A stretch of 16,127 bases of DNA from Oleimicrobium sp037445575 (GTDB taxonomy: Bacteria > Zhuqueibacterota > Zhuqueibacteria > JANLFK01 > Oleimicrobiaceae). Below the pieces are notes generated by a model that was given only the letters and a program-made list of their open reading frames with translations, made no database searches and was not told where the DNA came from. Position numbers and translations under genes: made by a program. Of this stretch, positions 1 through 6,380 are shown one piece after another (within the stretch, counting starts at the first letter, position 1; each line of letters begins with the position of its first letter). The stretch lies in the NCBI GenBank assembly GCA_037445575.1, contig JBBIKH010000060.1, forward strand, positions 1 to 16,127, read 5' to 3'.

Positions 1-116
1 GCCCCCGCTGCTATTCCACATGAGGCCATCACGATATAGATCACCGGGAGCTCGCTCTGATGGAGCTCTTGCCACGCCTTGCGTGCCTGCTCCTGCAACT
101 GGCGGAATTCACTCAT
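1..116 (-). CDS. NuoF-like NADH-binding subunit, N-terminal fragment (runs off the window)
   Basis: Only the first 38 codons are visible, beginning MSEFRQLQEQARKAW and reaching IYIVMASCGIAAG. The CGIAAG stretch after a hydrophobic strand is how the thioredoxin-like [2Fe-2S] domain opens at the N-terminus of HydB/HndC/NuoF-type subunits. Those proteins bind FMN, NADH and a 4Fe-4S cluster and pass electrons between NAD(H) and a partner hydrogenase. The ATG lies inside the end of the upstream NuoE-like gene, with an 8-base overlap (ATGAGTGA), so the two are very probably translationally coupled. The family call rests on this short N-terminus plus its position directly after a NuoE-like gene. The flavin and NADH domains lie outside the window and cannot be verified. 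Confidence 0.7.
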   Translation of the reverse strand, partial: MSEFRQLQEQARKAWQELHQSELPVIYIVMASCGIAAG

Positions 117-573
117 GGCTGTGCAGGATCTCCTTCAGACGAAGCACTGTGACCCGACTGTAGATCTGATCGTTCACCTGTACCACGGGCGCCAGGGCAC
201 AGCAGCCCACACAGGCAACCCGCTGCAAGTCAAAACGCCGGTCGGCAGTGGTTTGGCCAGGGACGATCCCCAGCTCCCGCTGCACCGCATCCAGCAGAAT
301 CTGCCCACCGCGCACATGGCAGGCGGTGCCCAGACAGACGCGAATGGAGTTGCGCCCAGGCGCCACAAATCGGAACTGGGAGTAGAATGATGCCACACCG
401 TAGACTTGGTTCTCCGAAATCCTCAAGAAGCGGGCAATCTCGCTGACCCTCTGCTCGGAGATGTAGCCGTCCCGCCCCTGGACCCGCTGCAGAATGGGAA
501 TCAGTTCGCCCTCCTGCCCGGTGTAGCCTGCAAACAGGTCGTCCTGGTTGTCCTCTACCTCTGGCTGCTTCAT
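109..573 (-). CDS. NuoE-like [2Fe-2S] (thioredoxin-like) subunit
   Basis: A 154-residue protein of the complex I 24-kDa/NuoE/HydC family, which carries one [2Fe-2S] cluster and passes electrons between the NADH-binding subunit and a hydrogenase. The N-terminal helical part (IPILQRVQGRDGYIS, then the SENQVYGVASFYSQF motif) is typical. The four cluster ligands are C80 and C85 (CLGTAC) and C121 and C125 (CVGCC). I chose the ATG at 571-573, which gives an ATGA overlap with the stop of the hydrogenase gene upstream. A longer reading to 612 would start at TTG and run 40 bases into that gene. A GGGAGG sits about 13 bases upstream of the chosen start, rather far for a ribosome-binding site. Length and motifs are complete. 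The partner is the NuoF-like gene that overlaps its 3' end. Confidence 0.9.
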   Translation of the reverse strand: MKQPEVEDNQDDLFAGYTGQEGELIPILQRVQGRDGYISEQRVSEIARFLRISENQVYGVASFYSQFRFVAPGRNSIRVCLGTACHVRGGQILLDAVQRELGIVPGQTTADRRFDLQRVACVGCCALAPVVQVNDQIYSRVTVLRLKEILHSHE

Positions 574-1841
574 GTCGACTGCCGTGCCTCCCGTTGGCCA
601 AGGAAAATGCAATCAGTCAGCTCCACTTCGCCCCGAACAAAGTCCTCGGCAAAAGCCAAACAGGTGGGCGCCCCACAACAGCCACAGTCAATCTGCCGCA
701 GTTTCTGGTAAACCCGTTCCCGCTCCTTGATTCGCTTAATGGAAGTCTCCAGGTCAGTATCAAAGTAGCGAGTGGGACGCGGCAGGATCGGTTGCTCGAG
801 GAAGTAGTAGCGCTGCTCGAACTTGCGCTCTATGTCCGCCGGGTCAACCTCGAAGCTCTGTTCATAGCGGATACGCTGTCGCTCGCTGTTGGCGCGCGCC
901 ACGTAGGGGTTTTCTACCACAAACGGCCCGCCGATGCACCCCAGCATGCAGGCCACCGCCTCTACAAAGTCCACGTTGCGCAACTTGGAGTTCTCGATGT
1001 CATCAAAGATGCGCATCACCTGATCGATGCCGGAGACGGCCAACCAGTGCGCGTGCGGCAAAGCCCGGGTAAGCGCCCCAAACGTCGCCCATCCGGCGTC
1101 GAAGACAAAGCCAGGCGGCACCTGACGGTCCGAAAACTGCTTGTTGATAGCCACCACGTGTGGCAACAGCACCGGATAGACATCCCGAATGGAGACGGCG
1201 CCGTCAAAGTAGGAGCGCTCCTTTTCGGCGGGCTGCTTGATGGAGACGATCTTCGCTGGACAGGGGGCAATGTAGAAGATACCGATCTGCTCCGGCGGCA
1301 GACCCAATTCAGCCGGCAAGGTGCGCCTTATCTCTCGCGCCGTAACCTCTCGCGGCACGTCCAAAGGCACAATCAGTTCCACAAGGTCAGGGTACTTGAC
1401 CTGGATGAGGCGCACGGTGCACGGGCAGTGGGATGAAATCAGCGGCCGCCTCCCCTGATAGGAAGCCAATATTTTGGCCAAGGTCGCCGCCAGGGCGGCA
1501 GTGGAGGCGCTCACATCCACCACGCGGTCGAACCCGAGTTCCTGCAGTGCCAGATGGACGACGTAGGGGTGAACGCTTGCCTCGAACTGGGCGTACAGCA
1601 CCGGCGAGGGGACGACCACATTGTAGGCAAAGCGAGAGATTTCCGCCACCTGATCGGCAATCGGCACGACCGCACCCTCCGGGCAGACGGAAATGCAGAG
1701 GCCGCAGTCCACGCAGAGCTCCTCGGAGATGACGGCGTGCCCCTTGCGGACCCTGATCGCCTGGGTCGGACAGCGCCGCATGCAGGCCATGTGCCCCCGG
1801 CATCTGTCCTCTATGATCCGATGTGCGTGATAGAACGGCAC
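570..1841 (-). CDS. [FeFe]-hydrogenase-like protein (group C/sensory-like) with ferredoxin and C-terminal Fe-S domains
   Basis: A 423-residue iron-sulfur protein. Residues 11-60 form a two-cluster ferredoxin domain. The second cluster is classical (C43, C46, C49, C53P). The first reads CRGHMACMRRC, with His17 where the second Cys is expected, plus C14, C20 and C24. Residues ~75-310 match the H-cluster domain: L1 is SSHCPC (C139 ligand), L2 is APCPAK (C194, K197) and L3 is EAVACMLGC (C298, C302). Residues 386-411 are a small Fe-S domain (CGCC...C394...C411) also seen in RnfB-type and sensory hydrogenases. The GTG start has GGAGG five bases upstream. Family knowledge says the residue before the L1 ligand is normally the proton-relay Cys; here it is His138. 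The Met residues of L2 and L3 are Ala and Val. I infer a regulatory or low-activity hydrogenase working with the neighbouring DRTGG/HATPase proteins and NuoEF. Confidence 0.85.
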   Translation of the reverse strand: MPFYHAHRIIEDRCRGHMACMRRCPTQAIRVRKGHAVISEELCVDCGLCISVCPEGAVVPIADQVAEISRFAYNVVVPSPVLYAQFEASVHPYVVHLALQELGFDRVVDVSASTAALAATLAKILASYQGRRPLISSHCPCTVRLIQVKYPDLVELIVPLDVPREVTAREIRRTLPAELGLPPEQIGIFYIAPCPAKIVSIKQPAEKERSYFDGAVSIRDVYPVLLPHVVAINKQFSDRQVPPGFVFDAGWATFGALTRALPHAHWLAVSGIDQVMRIFDDIENSKLRNVDFVEAVACMLGCIGGPFVVENPYVARANSERQRIRYEQSFEVDPADIERKFEQRYYFLEQPILPRPTRYFDTDLETSIKRIKERERVYQKLRQIDCGCCGAPTCLAFAEDFVRGEVELTDCIFLGQREARQST

Positions 1842-1853
1842 CCCTGCCTCCGT

Positions 1854-2654
1854 TCAGACCAGAAAGGTCATGCGCACCGTAGTCCCCTTGCCCACCTCGC
1901 TGACGATTTCCAGCTCGTCGGCGTTCTTCTTCATGTTGGGCAGCCCCATACCGGAGCCGAAGCCCATTGCCCGCATTTCCTCCGTGGCGGTGGAGTAGCC
2001 CTCCTGCATGGCGAGCTCCACGTCCGGAATCCCCTGGCCCTGGTCCTCGATGGTGACCAAGATGCGGCGCGGATCGACGGCCAACTGCACCGTTCCCCGT
2101 TGCGCATGCATCACTACGTTCATCTCCCCCTCGTAGGTGGCGATAGCCACCCTCCTGACCAGGACCGGATCGAAGCCGATGGTCTTGAGCAGCGACTTGA
2201 TCTCGGTGGAAACGAGGCCGGCGTTGACAAAGTCGCCGCCTTGCACGGTGAAGGCGCGGCTCAGGAAGTGGGCCTCGGGCCTCACCTCTGGGCTGGCAGC
2301 TGCGGAGATCAATTCGCCGCCCCTCTGCAGCGAATCGATGCGCACACACGCCTCATACATGTCCAGATGGCTGCCCAACAGCACCAGCCCGTTGGCGCCG
2401 GCAAATCGCTCACAGCCGTCCTTGGGCCGCTTGCCACGCAGAAAGACCACCCCCACGAACTCTGCCATCAACGCTGACACCACCGCCTGCTGCGTGGCCA
2501 GGCCAGTGAGAAGAAGGGAGTTGGGCTGGCCGAAGGCCAGCACGTCGCTCATCAGATCGGAGGCGTAGATCTGCTCCGCCTGGCAGTCCAGCTTCTCTTC
2601 GCCGGCGAGCACCTCAGCCTCCAACGCCTCTTTGACCTGCCGGATCAGCAGCAT
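1854..2654 (-). CDS. DRTGG domain fused to an RsbW-type HATPase
   Basis: A 266-residue cytoplasmic protein with two parts. Residues ~25-110 (YASDLMSDVLAF...VVSALMAEFVGVVFLRGKRP) resemble a DRTGG domain, a small ligand-binding or regulatory fold. Residues ~130-266 form a GHKL ATPase of the RsbW/anti-sigma kind, with N-box E175-x3-N179, G1 box DQGQGI (204-209) and G2 box GFGSGMGL (231-238). There is no histidine phosphoacceptor domain, so it is not an ordinary sensor kinase. The gene lies 12 bases before the hydrogenase gene and ~56 bases after a free-standing DRTGG gene. HATPase and DRTGG genes accompany [FeFe]-hydrogenase/NuoEF clusters in Clostridia and Thermotogae. Its likely role is protein-serine phosphorylation or partner switching tied to redox state, which is inferred. 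Start is ATG, with GGGGAAGG just upstream. Confidence 0.8.
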   Translation of the reverse strand: MLLIRQVKEALEAEVLAGEEKLDCQAEQIYASDLMSDVLAFGQPNSLLLTGLATQQAVVSALMAEFVGVVFLRGKRPKDGCERFAGANGLVLLGSHLDMYEACVRIDSLQRGGELISAAASPEVRPEAHFLSRAFTVQGGDFVNAGLVSTEIKSLLKTIGFDPVLVRRVAIATYEGEMNVVMHAQRGTVQLAVDPRRILVTIEDQGQGIPDVELAMQEGYSTATEEMRAMGFGSGMGLPNMKKNADELEIVSEVGKGTTVRMTFLV

Positions 2655-2710
2655 GCGCCTTCCCCATCCGCCAGCTCCTGCACCCCACCATTACGCCTGC
2701 CGCACCTACC

Positions 2711-3046
2711 CTAGGGCGTGCGCAGGCCCAGCTCGTACAGCTTGCCGGCCAAGGCAAAGGTGGACATGGGCGCCCACAGGATCGGGATGCCGAACTTGCT
2801 GGCCAGCTGCACCGTCTCCTCCGGCACCTCCTTGCCACCGGTAATGACCACCGCCGCCACATCAACCAGATTGGCCGCCGGCACGATGCTCTTGTGCGTC
2901 TGCACCGTCAGCCACAGGTCGCCAGAACGAGCGTTGGCCATGACATCGCTGACCATGTCGGAGATAAAGACCCCTTTGACTTCACGCTGCTCGAAGGTGC
3001 TGAGCGGCTTCAACTGCAGCTTGTCAATCAGATCCTGTGTGGTCAT
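2711..3046 (-). CDS. DRTGG domain protein
   Basis: A 111-residue soluble protein made of a single DRTGG-like domain. The core reads FISDMVSDVMANARSGDLW, then an IVPAANLVDVAAVVITGGK strand, and ends in a GIPILWAPMSTFALAGKLYELGL strand-helix. The ATG at 3044-3046 is preceded by GAGGAGG at six bases; the same open frame extends to 3157, but that extension lacks family similarity. DRTGG domains occur in phosphotransacetylases and CBS-domain proteins, and as single-domain proteins beside [FeFe]-hydrogenase genes. No biochemical activity is established for the single-domain kind as far as I know. The operon position, and a second DRTGG domain in the next gene, suggest that the two pair up as a regulatory module. 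Confidence 0.8.
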   Translation of the reverse strand: MTTQDLIDKLQLKPLSTFEQREVKGVFISDMVSDVMANARSGDLWLTVQTHKSIVPAANLVDVAAVVITGGKEVPEETVQLASKFGIPILWAPMSTFALAGKLYELGLRTP

Positions 3047-3086
3047 CCAAGCCCTCCTCACTCCTCCGGGTAATGCTGTCCTATCG

Positions 3087-3641
3087 CTACGAAAAGAGGG
3101 GTTTGCGCTCGGCAGGGGGTTCCTGTGAGAGCATGCCCACGTCATGCAAGAATTCACCAGCGCAGCGCGACAGGTCCGGGATCAAGTTGAACGGCACCAC
3201 CTTTATCGTCGAGCGCGAGGTGTCGCGGCGCTGGTTGAAGAACTCGGTCAGTACGGCCAACTTGCGCTCGGGCAAAGGCGAGGTCAACGCCTGGGGCAGA
3301 AAGCCAAAGGCCACGACCAGCCAGGTCCTTTGCCTTTCCAGCACCCGCCGCTGTTGCTCCACCGGGCAGTCCTCCAGGCACCCGGTGCAGTGCATCAGGC
3401 CCATCAACTCGCCAAAGCCCTCAATTAACCCACACCGCGTGCACTGAAGATCAAAGCGGAACGACTGCGCCGTCTCCACGCGGCTCCAGAAATGGTCCCC
3501 CTCCCGGTATTCGTCGCCGAGAGGGAGCGAGTCCTCGCTGGAAAAATAGGTCCGAACGGAGCCACAATGGAAGCATTTCTCAAAGGCGATCAGCCCAAAG
3601 CGGACGTTGGCCATCTGCCACTCGTGGGTACAGGTGGACAT
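3087..3641 (-). CDS. cysteine-rich zinc-ribbon-like protein, function unknown
   Basis: A 184-residue protein, first gene of the hydrogenase operon. Cysteines come in pairs: C4 with H6, C23/C26 (CFHC), C67/C70 (CTRC), and C85, C88 and C92 (CTGCLEDC). Such pairs normally bind zinc or an Fe-S cluster. The N-terminal half is rich in aromatic and acidic residues; the C-terminal half (RTWLVVAFGFLPQAL, then a helical LAVLTEFFNQRRD stretch) carries no motif I recognise. There is no signal peptide or membrane span. The ATG at 3639-3641 has AGGAG nine bases upstream; the open frame continues beyond it into the Ns, but that part looks non-coding. The gene ends 40 bases before the DRTGG gene. A metal- or redox-responsive accessory role is plausible from context, but the family is not identified. 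Confidence 0.7.
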   Translation of the reverse strand: MSTCTHEWQMANVRFGLIAFEKCFHCGSVRTYFSSEDSLPLGDEYREGDHFWSRVETAQSFRFDLQCTRCGLIEGFGELMGLMHCTGCLEDCPVEQQRRVLERQRTWLVVAFGFLPQALTSPLPERKLAVLTEFFNQRRDTSRSTIKVVPFNLIPDLSRCAGEFLHDVGMLSQEPPAERKPLFS

Positions 3642-4003
3642 ATCTGCCTGCTCCTGTCTTCTGGGTGCGTTGCTGAAGGGCGTTCTCCGGTACCGCGTCG
3701 ACTCGCGCGTGACAGGCATTGCTGTGCGCAGGTAAACAGTGAGGGGACACCACTGGTAGGGCTGAAAAGTGGAAGACTGCTCCGTGTGCCGCGTGGCTCC
3801 GCCTGCCGCGACCGCACGGCAACCACCACGGAATGGTGTCAGAAAACNNNNNNNNNNNNNNNNNNNNNNNNNNNNNNNGTCAGGCAAGAATGCTGACTAT
3901 TGGACGATGACCCATCGCGCGGGAAGGGGAAGATGGGTCGCGCAACCCCATGCACCAAGCCCAACCGCGGCTGGGCGGTTATGAACGGCACTCAGTGCGC
4001 CTA
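3642..4003 (-). other. long 5' leader of the hydrogenase operon
   Basis: About 355 bases lie between the predicted transcription start and the first gene, and I see no convincing coding sequence in them. Two perfect hairpins occur: stem AACCGC/GCGGTT (3963-3980) and stem GACCCATC/GATGGGTC (3909-3939, 15-base loop). No known riboswitch was recognised. The scaffold gap interrupts the leader, so its true length is uncertain. Confidence 0.4.
3848..3878. other. scaffold gap (31 Ns)
   Basis: A run of undetermined bases. Sequence on either side may not be directly contiguous, so linkage of the promoter at 4004-4032 to the hydrogenase genes depends on the scaffold join being right. Confidence 0.98.
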
Positions 4004-4032
4004 TATTTACACAATTTTGCCGCAAAAGTCAA
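4004..4032 (-). promoter_or_regulatory. sigma70-type promoter facing the hydrogenase operon
   Basis: On the minus strand TTGACT (4027-4032) and TAAATA (4004-4009) are separated by exactly 17 bases, inside an AT-rich island in otherwise GC-rich sequence. Transcription would start near 3997 and run toward the Cys-rich gene at 3641. Confidence 0.65.
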
Positions 4033-4765
4033 GAGAATTTTTGCGAATCGGCTGGCGGACCGTCGGGGCGTGCGTTCACCTTCCCCTGTGTCTCCCTGGA
4101 GCTCTTTCCCTAGCCCCCTTGTTGCCGAAACGGATGGTCGCGCCTTCCCGGTATCCGTTGACCTGGGTGCTGCCTGCCGGATGATACCACCTTTCCTGCG
4201 AGGCAACAGGCCATCACGGCCAAGGTGCAGGCGACAACGGTTGTCCAACCGCCCCCACGCCGCGCAGTCCCCGGCGCCCTACTGGGAACGTACACGTCTC
4301 CAACTTCTGCGCTTCCGTGCACGCCATCTGCTCTAGCCGGCCCCCTCGCAGTCCGCTTTGCCATACCCCGGCGTATCTGGCGCTTGCCCGGAGTCGGCTG
4401 GCTCCGCAACAGCCTGAGCTCCCCACAGAGCCGGCTCGCCTTCAGGGCATTTAGCGAAAAGCCCGACGCCCCCTGGAATGCGTCTTGCCGGAGGCCCAGA
4501 AACTCAGGCGCTGGGTATGGGTCTGGAATTACCTCTGTGAGTCATCCAGTGGTCCCTAGTCTGACAAGCGCGAAAACATCGAGCTCGTGCTTGTTCCCTG
4601 AGGACGAAGACCGTGGCAGCTGCTTGCGGCATCTGCCTTTTCTCCTTGTGCCTTTACAGGGAATTTCTTAAACTTGGGACACCCCCACACACACAAGCGT
4701 CCACGGTCGCGCTGACCCGTTCGCAGCGCGGGCGACGATGTGCACTCTACCCACGGAGGCCGAAA
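4033..4765. other. intergenic region without a convincing gene
   Basis: Open frames here on both strands are rich in Pro, Arg, Ser and Cys, lack family motifs and have no good ribosome-binding sites. Divergent promoters sit at its ends: one for the minus-strand hydrogenase operon and one for the plus-strand membrane protein. I recognised nothing else. Confidence 0.5.
4646..4674 (+). promoter_or_regulatory. possible promoter of the PycTM-like gene
   Basis: TTGTGC (4646-4651) and TAAACT (4669-4674) have a 17-base spacer and lie ~90 bases before the ATG at 4766. The -35 box is weak, so this is only a plausible candidate. Confidence 0.4.
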
Positions 4766-6337
4766 ATGAACATTCCACACCCCGGTCCCCATTTGGACCA
4801 CATGCTCAAGCAGACCAGGGAGCACCACGTGGCGCTGAGTTCCATGGCCGATCTAAAAGCCAACATTCTGATGACGCTATCGTCGGTGGTGCTCACGATC
4901 ACCGCCAGTCATCTGAGCGACGCCCAGACCAGGGTGGCCGCGCTGATCCTGATTTTCTTTTGCTTGCTCACTATGATCTTTGCCGTGTACACGGTGATGC
5001 CCAAGGTCTCCCTCCGCCTCAGGCGGAAGGGAAAACCGGACGTTGGCGATCCAAATTTCAATCTCTTGTTCTTTAGCGACTATCTGCGATTGGATTATGG
5101 CGAGTATTTGAAGGCCATGGAAAAGATGATGAGCCAGCCGTCTCTCACGTACGAGATGCAGGTGCGGGAGCTGTACACGCTGGGACGCTTCTTGGCGGCC
5201 AAGAAGTACCGCTTCGTCCGTCTGTCGTACCTAGCCTTCCTCGTCGGCGTCTTCGCCAGCGGGGTCGTTCTAATCGTTGGCGGCCTGATGCGCTGGCTGA
5301 GCCCCTCGGCTGGGGTGAGGGGCAGCCATGAGCGCTGGCACTGCCGAGGGCGCGGCAAAGGGCGCCCCTGCGCTCATGGCCAAGGGTGGCACCCCGACCC
5401 TGGGGGCACATCGACCCAACTCTTGCACTCGGGGGGAGCCTTGTCCACCCCTTGTCCAGAAGCACGGTGCCGTCTCCAACGGCTTTCAGGGCAAGTTCGC
5501 TTGTGGGGGCGAGTTACCACAGGGCTGCTTCAGAAAATGCAAACAAGCGCTGCCGTCGCGCTCGCCCGGGAGGTAGGCATGGGGCGCATCCGTGGCGAGC
5601 CGATGAATCCGGCCCGGCGAGCTCCCCCGTCTGCCACTCCTGAGCCGACGCAACTAGCAAGATGGTCACAGCAAGCCTACCAAAGGGGTCGCCCTATCGA
5701 AGAGCCCCTCCGCACGCGATTTGGCCCCGCCGCTTTGCGGTTTTGGTGCGATGGAAAACGCGGTGTGGCATGCGTGTTGTGGGCCGTCCCAGCGAAGGTC
5801 AAGAGACTCTCCGCCATCGGTACCCACCCCTGGGCGCTGCTGAGAGGTTCTTGCTGCCGGTTGGCGGCGTGTCAATCCACTGGGGTAGGACCGTATGCAA
5901 TGACTCGTGAGGGTGAGACTGCCGTACGGACAAGTGGCAAGATGACGCGGCGGGACGGTGTGTCTGAGAGAGGGGGCGGGATCCTCCGCCCCCCCGGCGG
6001 GACTTCTCGTGCCGCCTTCGCTGGACCCTCCGTCCCGCGAAGGCGGGACAACAGCCACCCGCTCCTATTCCCACACGAACTCCCCCTTCACTACCTTCTC
6101 AAGCAACTTCCGGCTCTTCTGCCCCTTCAAGTACCGCTCCCATCTCTGCGCAGCGGCCTTGTCCCCAAAACCCTTACGAAAAACCAATTGCCACGGCACC
6201 CCCCGTTTCTTCCAACCCTTGGGGTACAGATTGTGCGACCTCAGGCGAGCTTCCGGATCCTAAGAAATCCCCACGTAGTAGCGGTCTATCTTCGCCGAAT
6301 AGAGAATGTACAAATAGTAGCAGCCCACAGCTCCTAA
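4766..6337 (+). CDS. PycTM (DUF5706)-like membrane protein; frame open far beyond the domain
   Basis: The ATG at 4766 has GGAGG six bases upstream. The recognisable protein is residues 1-~180: a helical start containing SSMADLKANILMTLSS, membrane helices at ~33-50 and ~56-78, a cytoplasmic part with the NLLFFSDYLRLDYGEYL motif (99-115), and a third helix at ~154-175. This layout and the N-x-x-F-F...Y-x-E-Y-L signature match the PycTM effector domain of Pycsar systems, which damages the inner membrane when it binds a cyclic pyrimidine nucleotide. No cyclase gene is seen nearby, so the defence role is unproven. After ~residue 185 (about 5320) the frame turns into Arg/Gly/Pro-rich sequence without hydrophobic pattern and runs to a TAG at 6335-6337, antisense to the GIY-YIG remnant. 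A lost stop or small indel near 5290-5330 is likely: the +1 frame meets a TGA at once. The domain call is moderate and the tail is doubtful. Confidence 0.6.
   Translation: MNIPHPGPHLDHMLKQTREHHVALSSMADLKANILMTLSSVVLTITASHLSDAQTRVAALILIFFCLLTMIFAVYTVMPKVSLRLRRKGKPDVGDPNFNLLFFSDYLRLDYGEYLKAMEKMMSQPSLTYEMQVRELYTLGRFLAAKKYRFVRLSYLAFLVGVFASGVVLIVGGLMRWLSPSAGVRGSHERWHCRGRGKGRPCAHGQGWHPDPGGTSTQLLHSGGALSTPCPEARCRLQRLSGQVRLWGRVTTGLLQKMQTSAAVALAREVGMGRIRGEPMNPARRAPPSATPEPTQLARWSQQAYQRGRPIEEPLRTRFGPAALRFWCDGKRGVACVLWAVPAKVKRLSAIGTHPWALLRGSCCRLAACQSTGVGPYAMTREGETAVRTSGKMTRRDGVSERGGGILRPPGGTSRAAFAGPSVPRRRDNSHPLLFPHELPLHYLLKQLPALLPLQVPLPSLRSGLVPKTLTKNQLPRHPPFLPTLGVQIVRPQASFRILRNPHVVAVYLRRIENVQIVAAHSS
5330..5972. 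other. probably non-coding stretch under the extended frame
   Basis: Apart from the open tail of the PycTM-like frame, I find no credible gene here. A small plus-strand frame from ATG 5328 (MSAGTAEGAAKGAPALMAKG) overlaps the domain end, but it turns low-complexity and has no homologue I recognise. Minus-strand frames are Pro/Arg/Ser-rich shadows. Confidence 0.4.
5973..6049. repeat. cluster of GC-rich palindromes
   Basis: A hairpin with stem GGGGGCGG/CCGCCCCC is followed by a CGGCGGGACTTCTCG stretch and by hairpin GTCCCGC-GAAG-GCGGGAC (6032-6049). The last joins directly to a tRNA-Asn fragment (6050-6064). The TCCCGC/GCGGGA core and a CGGGACTT word recur at 6407-6445, and in altered form near 15456. 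Confidence 0.6.
6050..6064 (-). repeat. tRNA-Asn fragment (third copy of D/anticodon segment)
   Basis: Minus strand reads GAGCGGGTGGCTGTT, identical to the segment of the intact tRNA-Asn running from the D stem to the GTT anticodon. It sits immediately after the stop codon of the GIY-YIG remnant and immediately before a GTCCCGC palindrome. This is the same kind of junction as in the disrupted tRNA copy at 6446-6461. Confidence 0.6.
6065..6328 (-). pseudogene. small GIY-YIG nuclease gene with one internal stop
   Basis: Reading from GTG 6328 gives MGCYYLYILYSAKIDRYYVG, then IS, then TAG (6260-6262), then DPEARLRSHNLYPKGWKKRG and on through VPWQLVFRKGF, AAAQRWERYLKGQK and GEFVWE to a TAG at 6065-6067. 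The frame is ~88 codons, the full length of YhbQ-like GIY-YIG proteins. The core YLYILYS...YYVG strands, the Arg of EARLRSHN and the Glu of RWERYLKG are all present. The only lesion is one amber codon where CAG (Gln) or a similar codon would fit. The start is uncertain: AGGAG lies just two bases before the GTG. The gene follows the disrupted tRNA-Asn and its terminator copy, and ends against a tRNA-Asn fragment, so it looks like part of a small mobile unit. A sequencing or assembly error or stop readthrough could mean it is intact. Confidence 0.75.
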
Positions 6338-6371
6338 CAAGAAAAGCCCCAGACGTCGACATGATCTGAGG
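6334..6371 (-). terminator. duplicated tRNA-Asn terminator
   Basis: Nearly identical to the terminator after the intact tRNA-Asn. Arms TCTGAGG (6365-6371) and CCCCAGA (6347-6353) on the plus strand pair on the minus transcript, followed by CTTTTCTTGTT. One base differs in the loop (GTCGAC against GTCAAC). Confidence 0.5.
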
Positions 6372-6380
6372 CCACTCGTG

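Noticed and set aside
573..612. Longer NuoE-like start at 612
   Set aside because: The codon is TTG and it overlaps the hydrogenase gene by 43 bases; the ATG at 573 gives the usual ATGA coupling.
5328..5576. Small plus-strand frame starting MSAGTAEGAAKG with a purine-rich upstream stretch
   Set aside because: Overlaps the end of the PycTM-like domain in another frame, turns low-complexity, and has no recognised family.
5880..5995. Possible group II intron remnant (CCGTATGC...GTACGG pairing followed by a GGGGGCGG hairpin)
   Set aside because: The pairing is ~10 bases longer than a domain V, lacks the catalytic triad in the right place and there is no reverse transcriptase; the resemblance is too loose.
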